Part shown: one piece after another, positions 19,951 through 34,708 of the stretch
How positions within the stretch are numbered: position 1 is the stretch's first letter
How the letters are laid out: each line of letters opens with the position of its first letter
Source of the DNA: Rhodosorus marinus
Lineage: Eukaryota > Rhodophyta > Stylonematophyceae > Stylonematales > Stylonemataceae
Reading direction: 5' to 3'
DNA: 64,000 bases
Assembly: GCA_029953675.1 (NCBI GenBank)
Contig: JAMWBK010000002.1
Coordinates: forward strand, 2,480,001-2,544,000
The notes under the pieces: model-generated
What the model was told of the DNA's origin: nothing
What the model saw: only the letters and a program-made list of their open reading frames with translations
Databases searched by the model: none
Made by a program: the position numbers and the translations under genes

Positions 19951-22812
19951 TCACTTTCCATAATCGAATCCTGGGTACCTGTCTACGCACTTGGGCAGCT
20001 CTAGTCCCATTGAGGATGCTCTTGCCAAGTACGCCTTCCAGCTCTTCTCGCAGTCAGCGAGGGAAATCTCCTTCAATCGTAGTTTGTGGGTTCCGGCATT
20101 TTCGTCGGAGCGAAGGCGGTGGTTCTCGTCTCGATATTTGTCACGAACTACGCCCAGAATCTCAAATGTTCGGTTGCTCGGCTTCAGCCCTAGCGTACGA
20201 ACGAGCTCCAAAGACGCAGACTTGGAGAAGACCTCCTCCGATCTAAGATTGAGGAACGTCACCGATTCCGCCTCGCGAAACTTTGAAATCTCCTGAGCAA
20301 CCGCTTCAGTGTTCAGGATATAAGAGTTTATTAGCTGCAGAGGAGTAAGCTCGTAATCCGGAGCGATAGCTGGTGTTTTCGAGTTCACCGAGTTCGCAGT
20401 CTCCATCCACTGATAGCCATCACGATCCGAGAAGAAGCCGGTTTCGTAAATCGATCTCAAAAGAGCCGGAGGCCACTTCCGCAGGTTGATTATCGTTAGC
20501 TGAAAATTTCTTCCAAATTCCCGCAGGACGATGTCATAGTACCACGACTTAAAGTTAGGATTAGTTTCAATATACACAATTGGTCCGCCAGTATTAACAA
20601 GTCGTACGTGTCCACGAAGCCAATGAACAACCTGCAGAGGTACCCCGTTTTGCTTTTCGATAGTTCCGCCCCAGCCTCGACTTGCGGAAACGGGCGTTCT
20701 CTGTGATCGCATCAATGTCTCCAGTTCCTTAAGAATCATCGTATACTTCACATCCTTCCTGTTTCTGTAGCTGTGCGGCAACGAAGTGTTTTGCATCCTC
20801 ATCGCACCACCTGAAGAGCACTTCTTCTCTGGGCAGGCAGGTTCGTGCAAGGATACTACGTTTCCCTCTACTGTTCCTAGCAGATCTGCGAGGTAACGAG
20901 ACCCGCTCCGGCCAGCGTTCACAGAAAATACCATATCTGCGAGCTTGGGAAGGTTGGACTCTGGGATCCATTTCGAATTCAGCAGCGATGCCCTGGTCCT
21001 CATTGCGGACTCTATGACTTCCGAAAGGACTACCAGCCTTCTCGTCTGCAATGCCTCCAGAGCTGCGGATGCGTAGGACAAGGATAACGTCGCAGTTGAG
21101 TCGATGCCAACGACCGAAAGGTGATGGAATACGTTAGCTTTCTCTACCAGTTCCTTCAAAAGTTGTCTTACGTGCGAAGTTGGACGAGATTCATCTTCTG
21201 GGCCGACAAGTAGGACAAACTCAACGTTCACATCCTGCAAAAGATTCACGCCGACCTCAAAACTTTGCCCCTGTCCTTCTTTCACACTTTGAGCGATGAC
21301 GAGCCGTTCTCGAGGATTGGATCCATGAAGCGAGGAAATCAACGTGTTCCGGATATGACGTTCTTCATCCAGCCGATCCGGAAACGTGTTCGTTTGAGCC
21401 AAGCGTGCTGAAGAATCAAGAAAGTCCTGATCAACGGGGCCAAGGAGGACCAAGATGTGCTCAAGCAGCTCCTTTGGCAAAGCATCGTGCAAAACGTACG
21501 TAACACGCCCATGCCGGGCTCGCGGCAACGCAGGTAGGGTTAGCGAGCTGCTATCTTCCTCATCAATAAGTTCCTCCAGAGCATCCCAATCAATGGAAGC
21601 GGATGCGGGTAGTCCCTCCAGAAGCGTCCTAAGGCCACCAGGTGTTTCTCGTCCCCATTTCAGCACCTCTCTTGCTCGCCACGACTCTACTAGAGAGAAC
21701 ATATCGTTTTTCCACATGGAATTAATAACAAGGTCTCTGGGGATTGGGAAGATGTGCTCTTTGGGGAGTAGATTTCCGCTAGGATGGAAGAGGGCGTCGA
21801 AGATCTTCCCTCGAACGGTCGCGTCTGGGACGTTCGCTCTCCTCCCTAGCGCTTCATACCATGCGCTTTTGAGAATGGCGTTTTCTATGCTTGCAAATTT
21901 CATCTCTATGATCTTGCACCTCTCAGTGCCTTGTTTTCCGCGCCCTTTGTTCTTGGGGGGAGTTCCGCACAAGTTTCGGGGGCATTTCAAAGTATGGATT
22001 GATGCATTCTGCTCACCGAGATCGCGAGAAAGCGAGGTTTCCGTGTTGTACATGACCTTCCCGTCGTCAGCGAAAATCACAGTCTGACGTCGCTCCAGGA
22101 AGTTCGTCGAGAAATCCTCCTCCAGAACTCTATGCCAAAAGGGTGACTTCCAAGCCTCCAGCCAGGGAAGGTTTAGGCTTTCACCTGGTTTGAGCTGCAA
22201 GATTCTTTCGCGAAGTGAGCCGTCCCGCACGCAGTTCGCGGAGAAGAACTCATCGTAGTCAAGTAGAACAAAATGGGTACCCCCTGCTTTCCGTCCATAC
22301 TCCAGAAGAATGTTCCGATCCCTCATCTCCTCTCGTCTCTTCCACGGCCCAGTTTTCTTGAGCAGAACCTCCACTTTGTGCTCATGATGGTCCTCAATTA
22401 ACCCAACAGTGTTGTCCTCGGAGTGGTCGTCAAGGACAACCACTGAGTCCACAACCCGACTTATCGCTGTCAGAAAGAACGGAACGGCATTTCTTACGTT
22501 CCGGACCTCGACAAGGGCGACGATCTTGCTTCTAGGAAGATTTCGATTTCCTTTGTACCCATCAGAATACCACGTCACGCTCAAATCAGCTTCGACGGCC
22601 GTCCTTGTGCCTTGAGATCGGAAACGAAACCCTACGGCAACCGCTGCCACGACCGCACCAACGATCGCCAAAAGCGCCAGGAGAGTCTTAGCATTCAAAA
22701 ATCTCTTCAGAGAGGACCGCCGCCTTTTGCTCTTCGAGTTTGGATCCTCAAATAAAGGAATTTCGGGGCGGTTCTCCTTCCGGTTCCCCTTCCTCTTCTG
22801 CATGCGGATCAT
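19951..22812 (-). CDS. Type II membrane glycosyltransferase-sulfotransferase fusion
   Basis: This single-exon gene codes 953 aa. A basic cytosolic tail (residues 1-42) and one membrane anchor (about 43-62, ALLAIVGAVVAAVAV) predict a Golgi type II protein. Residues about 95-385 look like a GT2/GT92-type glycosyltransferase: KIVALVEVRNVRNAVPFFL, VVVLDDHSEDNT, then FVLLDYDEFF with a DxD-like metal site (185-187). Residues about 430-600 are alpha/beta-like with an unknown role. Residues about 625-945 look like a sulfotransferase, opening with a PAPS-type P-loop VFSVNAGRSGSRYLADLLG (GRSGSRYL at 634-641) and LHEP. Both activities on one chain would extend and sulfate a glycan. This fits sulfated cell-wall polysaccharide synthesis, but the acceptor and linkage are unknown. 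Domain names rest on motifs read by eye. Confidence 0.8.
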   Translation of the reverse strand: MIRMQKRKGNRKENRPEIPLFEDPNSKSKRRRSSLKRFLNAKTLLALLAIVGAVVAAVAVGFRFRSQGTRTAVEADLSVTWYSDGYKGNRNLPRSKIVALVEVRNVRNAVPFFLTAISRVVDSVVVLDDHSEDNTVGLIEDHHEHKVEVLLKKTGPWKRREEMRDRNILLEYGRKAGGTHFVLLDYDEFFSANCVRDGSLRERILQLKPGESLNLPWLEAWKSPFWHRVLEEDFSTNFLERRQTVIFADDGKVMYNTETSLSRDLGEQNASIHTLKCPRNLCGTPPKNKGRGKQGTERCKIIEMKFASIENAILKSAWYEALGRRANVPDATVRGKIFDALFHPSGNLLPKEHIFPIPRDLVINSMWKNDMFSLVESWRAREVLKWGRETPGGLRTLLEGLPASASIDWDALEELIDEEDSSSLTLPALPRARHGRVTYVLHDALPKELLEHILVLLGPVDQDFLDSSARLAQTNTFPDRLDEERHIRNTLISSLHGSNPRERLVIAQSVKEGQGQSFEVGVNLLQDVNVEFVLLVGPEDESRPTSHVRQLLKELVEKANVFHHLSVVGIDSTATLSLSYASAALEALQTRRLVVLSEVIESAMRTRASLLNSKWIPESNLPKLADMVFSVNAGRSGSRYLADLLGTVEGNVVSLHEPACPEKKCSSGGAMRMQNTSLPHSYRNRKDVKYTMILKELETLMRSQRTPVSASRGWGGTIEKQNGVPLQVVHWLRGHVRLVNTGGPIVYIETNPNFKSWYYDIVLREFGRNFQLTIINLRKWPPALLRSIYETGFFSDRDGYQWMETANSVNSKTPAIAPDYELTPLQLINSYILNTEAVAQEISKFREAESVTFLNLRSEEVFSKSASLELVRTLGLKPSNRTFEILGVVRDKYRDENHRLRSDENAGTHKLRLKEISLADCEKSWKAYLARASSMGLELPKCVDRYPGFDYGK

Positions 22813-24589
22813 TCTTGATCATACTTGTTTCCCCCCAAACCCCGTCGTGATTCGCTTCTCAGCTCTCATGCTCGTGTTCCTAACAGGAAAGACAACATCA
22901 GCCTTACCTCCAACAAGCCTTTAGTAGTGTTACGGAGTTATCTCCAAAAGACTTTCATAAATGCAGCATACCCTCACTCCAACCTCCTCAATACGGAAAG
23001 CCTCTTGCGCATGGAAACCCCAACACTTTCCTGACAGACTGAGAAATTCCAAATTCCAAACTCGGAACAGCACTGAGGGTGAAGAAAAGACTTTCCAGTT
23101 AATGAGGAGGGTTAATTGAGTCCTTAGGACCCGGAAGCTTCATCCATCGGACTATCGTGCCATAGTTTGAGCCTCGACGAAACCCAACGTTGTTGTTGTT
23201 ATTTTTCTACCAGATGCATCGCATTAGTTTCAAGTTGGACAGGTCAAACTTTACGAAAGAAGGTGCCTCCGACTTTCAATCGTCGGCAAAACAAATATCT
23301 GATCTCTCATTCCACGCAGCTGGAAGCCTTCTCGCGCTTCTCGATGAGGAACCTTTTTGACTGTATACATAGCCGAAAAGCTGTCCGGTTGATGAGGAGC
23401 CGGCCCCTTGGGCATGGAAGAAGCTCTGTGGAGCAGACTGTCGTGGCGTAGGTAGAGCCTCGAGAAGGAAGTAATGGACAGGCAATCTCTGAAGGAGTGA
23501 ATCTGTTGACTCTGCTGGTTCCGTGGCTCACTAGCGTTTTGACAGAGAGAACTTCTTTAAAAGCCAGCCTATGTACGCTCAAAAAGCTAATGCTCATACT
23601 TTTTTTTCTTGGGTGATCACGTTGTATAGCATTGAGTGTTGTAAGAGAGATCCTTCAGCGAGGGTGGCGTACTTTTGCACGCTTTTGGTTGGACTGGGCT
23701 GACATCGACCATCCTGTCCCGAAGCAAACGATCCATTCCACATTTCAGATAGCGCAAGCTCAGTTGAGTGGAACTGCTCTCATCGCCACAAAGCTTTGGG
23801 TGTTCACCAATTGAGACTCCCGGAGGGCTATGAAAAAGCACCCTAGAGGGCTATACCCACAATTGCGAGGCAAAGCTGCGCTCGTGAAACCCAGAAAACT
23901 GGCCATGTGGATGATCAAGAGGTTTCATTCTTACGAGGTTTCATTCTTACATTTACCGATGATGACGTTCAGTGATATTGAGAGACACAAGAGAGATACT
24001 TGAGCAATACAGCTAGCGCGCCTCATGCCTGCAAAGAGATTCTTGGGATTAGACTATTCCGACCTCAAACAGCCTCAAGCGAATGATGACCGGTGCTTGG
24101 TGCCAAGACGACGAATATGCTCCTACAGATGATGGAGCCTGAGGCGTCTTTGCGCTTGCAAAAATACATGCTTTCACCAAAAGAACAGGCAATCATCTTT
24201 GCGCTCCTCGGATCCGCAGCGAAGCGTCGAATAGTGACATCCGGAGCGAATTGAATTCCTCTTGCAATTATTTCACCCGCTTCAGGAAGCCGCTGTTCAA
24301 AAGCAAATTGTAGACAAGCTAGGAAGTTACTTAAATACTTAATTTTTTGCACTTAAGAATTTCGAGGGGTTGATAACGAGCTGACGCGCGTAACGTCTAA
24401 GCTTTGAGCCCGCTCTCCCCACCCCTCATTCCCAGTCAGAGAAGTCTCCCACCATCTTCGAGGTTGGCAATTCTTTGGGGCGGCTCGGTGAAATTTCATT
24501 CACTTCCGAATCCGACAAGAAAGGAAAATATCTGGAAATACGTAGTCAGCAGCCGGGTAGGCCAATTGATAAAGAAGAAAGGGAGTGTC
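22813..24589. other. Gene-poor region
   Basis: This is 1.8 kb after the start of the GT-sulfotransferase gene. Short open frames on both strands show no recognisable protein. There is a perfect 16-bp tandem duplication at 23919-23950. The part nearest 22812 should hold the promoter of the minus-strand gene. Confidence 0.35.
23919..23950. repeat. 16-bp tandem duplication
   Basis: GAGGTTTCATTCTTAC occurs twice head to tail without mismatch, a recent slippage event in non-coding DNA. Confidence 0.8.
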
Positions 24590-25205
24590 TTACTGTTCAC
24601 TTGTGGCAGGGCTCCTCCTTGTTTGACGAGCCCGGTCCTCCCTGTCAGACCATCCCTTCTCCACCACTTCGCGAACATAATCGCCGAGTGTGGATTCCGA
24701 ATTCGAAACACGAATCGCTTTGTTGACGATGGGGAGCTTGCCAACGGACATACTTCGAGAAACCCAAAATGCTCCAAGACCACTAACAGAGCTGAGCGTG
24801 ACTGATGAGAACAGCAGCTGAAACCGAGTGGAACAGGGAGGGAAAAGTGAGCAAGAAAAGCCAGGAAAACAGATATTTGAATACATCAAGTCGTACCTTT
24901 TTGGCTATTGCCGGGCCCAAGCCAGCACATGTCACAGCAAACCCGGACGCGACAAGGATGAGAAAATTGAACATCCCAGCACCGTCCTGAATGCCGGCAA
25001 GTCCCGCATCGAATTGCTGATCCGGTTCCTTCCTCTCCAAATCGTTCACTTCATTCCTCACAGGCATACCTAGCTTCCAGTTCCTCGACTCCTCGCTCGA
25101 TCCATTCTGCTCCGCCTCCATCCACTTTCGTCGGTCAGAACATACCACAGCACGTCGAGCCCCTACTCGTCGCCGTACATGTACACTCGATACTAAAAAT
25201 GCCAT
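24590..25205 (-). CDS. Plastid-targeted two-TM protein of unknown function
   Basis: I do not recognise this family. Exon 1 starts at 25205 with MAFLVSSVHVRRRVGARRA, a phenylalanine-type plastid transit peptide. A hydrophilic acidic segment follows (LERKEPDQQFDAGLAGIQDG), then a first membrane helix (MFNFLILVASGFAVTCAGLG) ending PAIAKK. A donor GTACGA and a T-rich intron with acceptor TTTCAG lead to exon 2, which codes a second hydrophobic stretch (SVSGLGAFWVSRSMSV) and a soluble tail ending RRSPATSEQ at 24590. If unspliced, the frame also stays open to 24783 and would end in another hydrophobic helix, so intron retention could change the C-terminus. A thylakoid or envelope location is inferred from the transit peptide and the two helices. 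Confidence 0.6.
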
Positions 25206-26139
25206 AGTTTTATAATTCACATAGACAATAATAACCAAAACAAAAACAAAAAAAAGTCTTCCAAACCAGCAAACATTACTATCTCACGAAAACCCTGCAA
25301 ACTCTCAACAACATTATCACCCATTACATCTTTTCAACAGCCCGACGACTAGCAAATCATATAAATGTCATCCCAGCCACTTGCGTTTTAGGCCCTCAGC
25401 TCAGGAAAGGAGCGTTCTAATCGGATTTTCCGCTGTCATTTATAACGTGGGACAGGTGTCCTTTGCAAATTTTTTTCCATCTTTTTATAAATGTCATGTT
25501 TTTGAAGCGCAGATCATCGTTTTTTGGATGTTCAAGAGATATATGTCAGTTTTGGGATTGACATTTATTGGAAACGGTTTGGGCTTCTTTCGAAGCGTTT
25601 CTTCTTCACATTAGGAGTATGTGGTCACGTGCGTTTCTAGATCTGTTAGGCTGTGCTCATCTTGTGTGTCGTGACCCAACCTCATGATTCTATATATTTC
25701 GCTTTTCTGTGGGAATTGGGCTGGCCTGCTCTCCCGTTAATCGACTCCAAGCGCTTTCTGGTGGTCGAGCCCGTTGTCGTTCTAAAGTTCTCTGCTGAGT
25801 CCTCTTGTGAATTGACGCGACCTGTGCTCCAAAGCGTTGGTAATGTTCTGAATAAACCGCAAGAAAAGACAGGATGGGCTTGGTCAGTTACGTCCAGTCT
25901 CCGTAACGCAAGTGCTTTCTAACTCCATATATGAGTTATCTTCGCCATGGTCAGAATATAGAAATAATGCTTTGCGTTCCTCCACATATCGCTCAGGAAG
26001 CGGTTCCGGAGCAAGGATGACGTGTGCGAAAGTTTTCTTCATCCCAAAGTGGTGCCGGAGGTCACAGGACACAATCCGAGTTCGGTTGTTGTTTTTTCTC
26101 CTACCTGTGGTGTTACAAAGAAGGATACTTGGAGTACCA
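25206..26139. other. Intergenic region
   Basis: This 0.9-kb stretch has no recognisable gene. The first 200 bp (A-rich on the plus strand) are the likely leader and promoter of the minus-strand two-TM protein. Open frames at 25381-25614 and 25653-25922 have no family resemblance. Confidence 0.35.
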
Positions 26140-26677
26140 TCAATGGAACGCTGAGTAGAACAACGTCCACATTAGCACGAAGAGTCCAATAGAAGGAGCT
26201 AGCCCCTCGGATTGACCGCCGAAGTCCTCGATATCGATACCTAAGACACTCCGGAAATACCTGAGGGAAGACTGGGGTTAGCCAAATTCACGCTTTCTAG
26301 TTGCAACGTGCTCAAGGTCGCAACTTACATTAGCGAAAGGAGGAAATTAAGAGTAATGAAGGTTGTAATAACTGCGAAACCTGTGAACCCCGCCAAGCCA
26401 ACCCCTATGCCAGCAACTAGTGAGCAGCCTTGTCGCATCCAATAGAGGCCATCAAGAAACTCATCCTACGATTGTTAAGGATCGTGAAGGCCACAAGGGA
26501 AACCAGACCCCACGCTGAGTTAAAAATTATGCTCATGTATACATGAATCCCCACTCCTCGCTTATTGAGGACGCAGATCCTCACCTTTGACCACGTTTCA
26601 CCGGGTGAGAAGCACTTCCGGAAGAGCGGCTTGGTCTCGGTATTCTCAGCCGCCTTCACAGTAGTTTTCGAAGACAT
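26140..26677 (-). CDS. RAB5IF/EMC6-like small membrane protein
   Basis: This three-exon gene has exons too short to stand out as an open frame. Exon 1 reads MSSKTTVKAAENTETKPLFR and ends GETWSK before a GTGAGG donor. Exon 2 (about 26329-26467) reads DEFLDGLYWMRQGCSLVAG and a hydrophobic run GFTGFAVITTFITLNFLLS. Exon 3 (about 26140-26263) reads YFRSVLGIDIEDFGG, then SIGLFVLMWTLFYSAFH and a stop. This order is that of the Rab5-interacting (RAB5IF) family: W-K, EFLDVIYWFRQ-like, hydrophobic helix, Y-ID-E-FGG, EG, then a WI-FY--H end. Family members assist multipass membrane protein insertion at the ER or respiratory complex assembly. All borders are GT-AG and in frame. Confidence 0.78.
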
Positions 26678-27175
26678 CGTCACTCGTAATCACCCTTAAC
26701 CCTCCGAGGCCGCTAACGCGCTTAATTGGATACTAAGACTCCACCCCCTGGTCATCCGTCGGCGTGGATTGTGGAAGAAGCACGAGTACTGCTTACTACA
26801 CGGCATCAGCGGCATCAAGGCACCCGTCTTCAACCGGGTTGCACACTTGAAAATGGCATGGTCTTCGTGTCATCATTTGAAGGCAGCTTCTAATCGTGAA
26901 TGAACTGGAGCAGCTGTTGTCGAAAACGGAACTACGAACATCAAATCCGTACCTATTCTGTACGGCTACGCTTTTAAGCAGTCGATAATTGTATGCCAAG
27001 AATTCTGTAGGATCGTGATGGTTCCGTTCGTCCTGGAGGCTACTGGGAGGCTTCTACAACCCGCACGGATTTTAGAAGCCTCTGGTCTCATCGCCAGATT
27101 AAGTAGCCCGTTGTATTTGGACATCATATTGAACAATTTGAACTCTGCGTATATGTGACCTTCCGATGTTCTAAG

Positions 27176-27457
27176 GGTTCCATGGTGCGGAGTCTACTGC
27201 GTGACAGGTCCACGTCGGAATATCCATCGTGCGACAGGCCTGAGAGTTGTATTTGTATATCATATGAACTTGTTTAAACTTTTCGTAGGAGACCTTTGGA
27301 TGTGCTCGGTTTAGCCTAGCCCTCTCCCTCTCAGGGTTATTTGTCTCTGAATAAACGATGATGATGGGATGTACAAAAAAAGGTTCCAATGGTGCGTGTA
27401 CACTCTGGAGTGACATGTCCGAGTCGGAATATCCATCGTAAGACAGCGGCTAAGAGT
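27176..27457. repeat. Spaced direct repeat of about 72 bp
   Basis: A block at 27176-27247 recurs in diverged form at 27382-27457. Both begin GGTTCCA(A)TGGTGCG and share TCGGAATATCCATCGT near the middle and GACAG plus GAGAGT/AAGAGT near the end. The spacing is 206 bp. Confidence 0.75.
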
Positions 27458-27657
27458 CGAAGCGCCAGCGGGATATTGATGGAGATTAAGGACTCCTCCG
27501 TGGAGGGGAAGACAGACGATTTCGAGACCGACCAGTCAGAAGGATATGCCTTCTTCATAATTTTCTTCGGATCTGGGATGGCGTGGAGCCTACTGATCTG
27601 TGGCTTTCCAATAGGTATCTCGGGCTTCTTCTGATCGTTGTTCAATTTGGCTTCGAC

Positions 27658-27956
27658 TACACGAACTAGCTACATTCATAAACGTTCAGTAGGAGCAAAG
27701 TAGACACGCAAAACGTTCTCTCGAAGCGACCTGCTAGGGGTTCCAATCGCTTGCTGCTGATTCACTGAACAGATCAAATCGGGTCTTATCGTCTCCTGCA
27801 CAGGCTGCATTGCTCTGCACCAGCCACCCACATTTTACTGCCTCAGCCTCTAGTCCGTTACCGTTCCAGTACATTTCCACTTCGATCTGCCAATATTGGT
27901 TACCCTCCAGATACACGAACTAGCTACATTCATAAACGTTCAGTACGAGCAAAGTA
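27658..27956. repeat. 45-bp direct repeat flanking a 209-bp segment
   Basis: Positions 27658-27702 and 27912-27956 match at 44 of 45 bases (both start TACACGAACTAGCTACATTC). The enclosed segment has no coding signal. This could be a short-LTR-like remnant or a segmental duplication. Confidence 0.85.
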
Positions 27957-28800
27957 AGTATCAAATTTCCAACAAATATTCAGGTGGCCTATTTTCTATA
28001 TGATTTCTCGAGTCCAACCTGGACTTAAATATTATAATAATTTCGCCAGTGCGAGGAACTTGAACAGTATTTTCTTCCAAAACTCCTTGCGAATAGATGA
28101 AAATATTTTAATATTTTCAATATCATGCCGATAAATGATTGGTTTATTTTCGCGGGAAACTTTGTAGAATTAAAATTTCCCAAAAAAGGTTTTTTGGTCT
28201 ATTCTTTCATTTTCCTTCCCGCCAGAAATATTTTAATTGTGCAAATAAAAATCTGGATTCTAAGCACATGCTGAACGATGCCGATAGGCATCTGGAATAA
28301 CTTTTTGAAATACGAGAAAATGGAATATCCACCGTGGGGTGTTATGCGTCGGGATTGGGAACTCCAATTGAGGGATTTGGGGGGGGCGGGTGTCCACGGG
28401 GGATGGGACTCCAATTTAGTGTGGTGCCCTCTTGAGGATGTTACAATTTTAATCACTGCATCTAAGGTCGACTGACCCCACAATCATCCATTTATGTATA
28501 GACGTTGTCCAAAAACACTCCAAAAGCCTTTTCAGAATAGGTAAGACATATCACATCCGGGACTGATGGTGAACGTGATGGAAAGGATTCTCTTTCTTGT
28601 TTTGTTGTAATAATTCGGACTGGTGAAGCGTGTTCCCCTGTCTGACGTTTGACGGATGTGTTGTTGGCTCATATGATCGGGCGTCTTGGAAGGGAACGTT
28701 TGAGGAGAGAGGTGGGGGACGTTGGGAATGGCCGTGAAGAAGCCCTCTTTTTCTTTGCTTGTTGATAACTAGGACTTCCTCCCGAACTGAAACGTTATGA

Positions 28801-32802
<4,002 letters not shown>

Positions 32803-32954
32803 ACTGTGCTTTCAAGCTGAGCCGATCGTCAGCATTTCGGCAAAAGAGGCAGACAAGGGTATCTGTGTTTGTACAGTGATTAGCGGGGCAGATTCGTTTC
32901 TGCCTTTGGGGACGTTTTTTAACAAAGATTATATTTACATCAAGACGCAAACAG

Positions 32955-34228
32955 TTACGATTGGGCCTGCTGAGCTGCAAGGGGAGGATTCAAAGTTTCG
33001 ATGTCGATCCCTTCAAAGTACTGATGCTGTAGCGCGGCGTGGGCGGTGATTCTTTGATCCGGATTATAGGTCAGCATTTGGGAGAGGAGATCAAGACCCA
33101 CATCGTCCAAGTTCGCAACCACCTCACCAATATGTCTTCGAGGCCTGTGATGCATGGAAGTGCAAGCTCAGCAATCTTAGCCCCTGGGCAATAGAGGTAC
33201 ATGCGGTAGATGAGCTGAAAAACATTACCAGTTGGGGAAGGAGCTCTTGTAATCGGGTAATTCGCTGACTCCAGGCCAGGTCTCCTCAGTTGGCGTTCCA
33301 AGCGTTCTGAAAATCTTGTAGAGTTCATCAATTTCCGAATCACCAGGGAAAAGAGGCTGTCTTGTCACCATTTCAGCGAAAATACAGCCAATTGACCAAA
33401 TATCCACAGCCTTGCCGTATCTCTTTGCCCCAAGAAGAATTTCCGGTGCGCGATACCTACGCCCATTGAGTAGTGAGTTAGCCCCTACTGAAGACGGACG
33501 ATTCCCAAAAGTTCGCATCCGGTGCTCACCAGAGTGTGACTACTTCGTGAGTATAGTGCCGAACGGGGATTCCGAACGCCCTAGCGAGACCAAAGTCTGC
33601 TAGTTTCAGTCCCCCCTTACGATCGATGAGCAAATTCTGAGGCTTTAGATCTCTATGTAGAACCCTCCTCTCATGACAGTAGTATATCCCGCTGATAAGT
33701 TGGTACAGATAGGATTTGATCTTCGGCGTTTCAATCGCCTGTGACGACGGGATGGAGTCCATAAAGCGCTTCAAATCCTCGTCCAAGAACTCAAAGACGA
33801 GGTACAGCTTCTTGTCACCATAGACCACTTCGTTGAACCTGAAGCAGAGCGTTGTAACTAGTGAGGTTTACGAACATGGATCCGAAGTAGGCCGGGTAGA
33901 TCTTGCTCACTGGACGATGTTTGCGTGCTGTAGTTCTCGCAGAATCGATATTTCCCGAATCGCAGTTGACGGAACGCCTGCAACAAAAACAAAACCACCA
34001 AACTGAACAACAAACTCAACAAAAAAAAGAAAATTCCCAGATTCTTCCAACACGAAAACAAATCTCTCAGAGATGAGAAAACTCTCGAGTAATTCGCATA
34101 CCCTCATCCTCCTGCTCGAGCCGAATCTTCTTCAGGGCAATGGTCTGGCTCGTCTGCTTATCACGCGCCTTGTACACTACCCCATATGTTCCCTCGCCTA
34201 TCTTTTGCAGCTTCTCATACCTGTCCAT
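32955..34228 (-). CDS. CDKA: Cyclin-dependent kinase A (CDC2/CDK1 type)
   Basis: This is the cell-cycle kinase that with cyclins drives S and M phase. It starts [20 protein letters not shown], with the inhibitory Thr14-Tyr15 pair intact. The exact PSTAIRE helix follows in the second exon ([20 protein letters not shown]). The catalytic loop [10 protein letters not shown], the DFG motif [12 protein letters not shown] and the activation segment ([17 protein letters not shown], with the CAK-target threonine) are all intact. The CDK insert and C-lobe follow ([31 protein letters not shown]). Exons end at about 34099, 33906, 33523 and 33230 (reading leftwards), with good GT-AG borders. The C-terminus after [18 protein letters not shown] is extended by about 20 residues ending QQAQS. 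The stop is about 150 bp from the SMC3 stop. Confidence 0.96.
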
Positions 34229-34708
34229 CTCGACTTTCCTATTGAAAACCAAAAACCCGAATAGAACGAAAGCGAAAACAACAAGGCCCCACTCGCTATT
34301 CTCCAACCAGCCCAATCGAAAAACAAAATTTCCTTTCTTTCAGCAACTCCGGCATGAAAAACAAAAAACGAGAGACATATAAAACACAAACAGAGAACTA
34401 CTGCAAAGTAAAAAGATTATGTTCTCGCAAAAGCACTAAAGAGTCTACTTCTGTCCAGCCCCAACTCTTTCAATCTGAAACACCCCGCAACGACCCCGAC
34501 TACTAGCTCCTCATAACCCAATCTGTCCACATCAAGACAACTGACAAAAGCTGCCCCACGGGGTTGGAAAATCGGGCTGCTGGAAGAGATGGGCTTTTTC
34601 ACGAAGCCTTTCACAGAGATGGCTTTTTTGAGATTCTTGTGATGATGTTTAAGAGCTTCACCCAACTATTTCCGCACTTGACATAGCTGAACTAGCTCTC
34701 AGCTGTCA

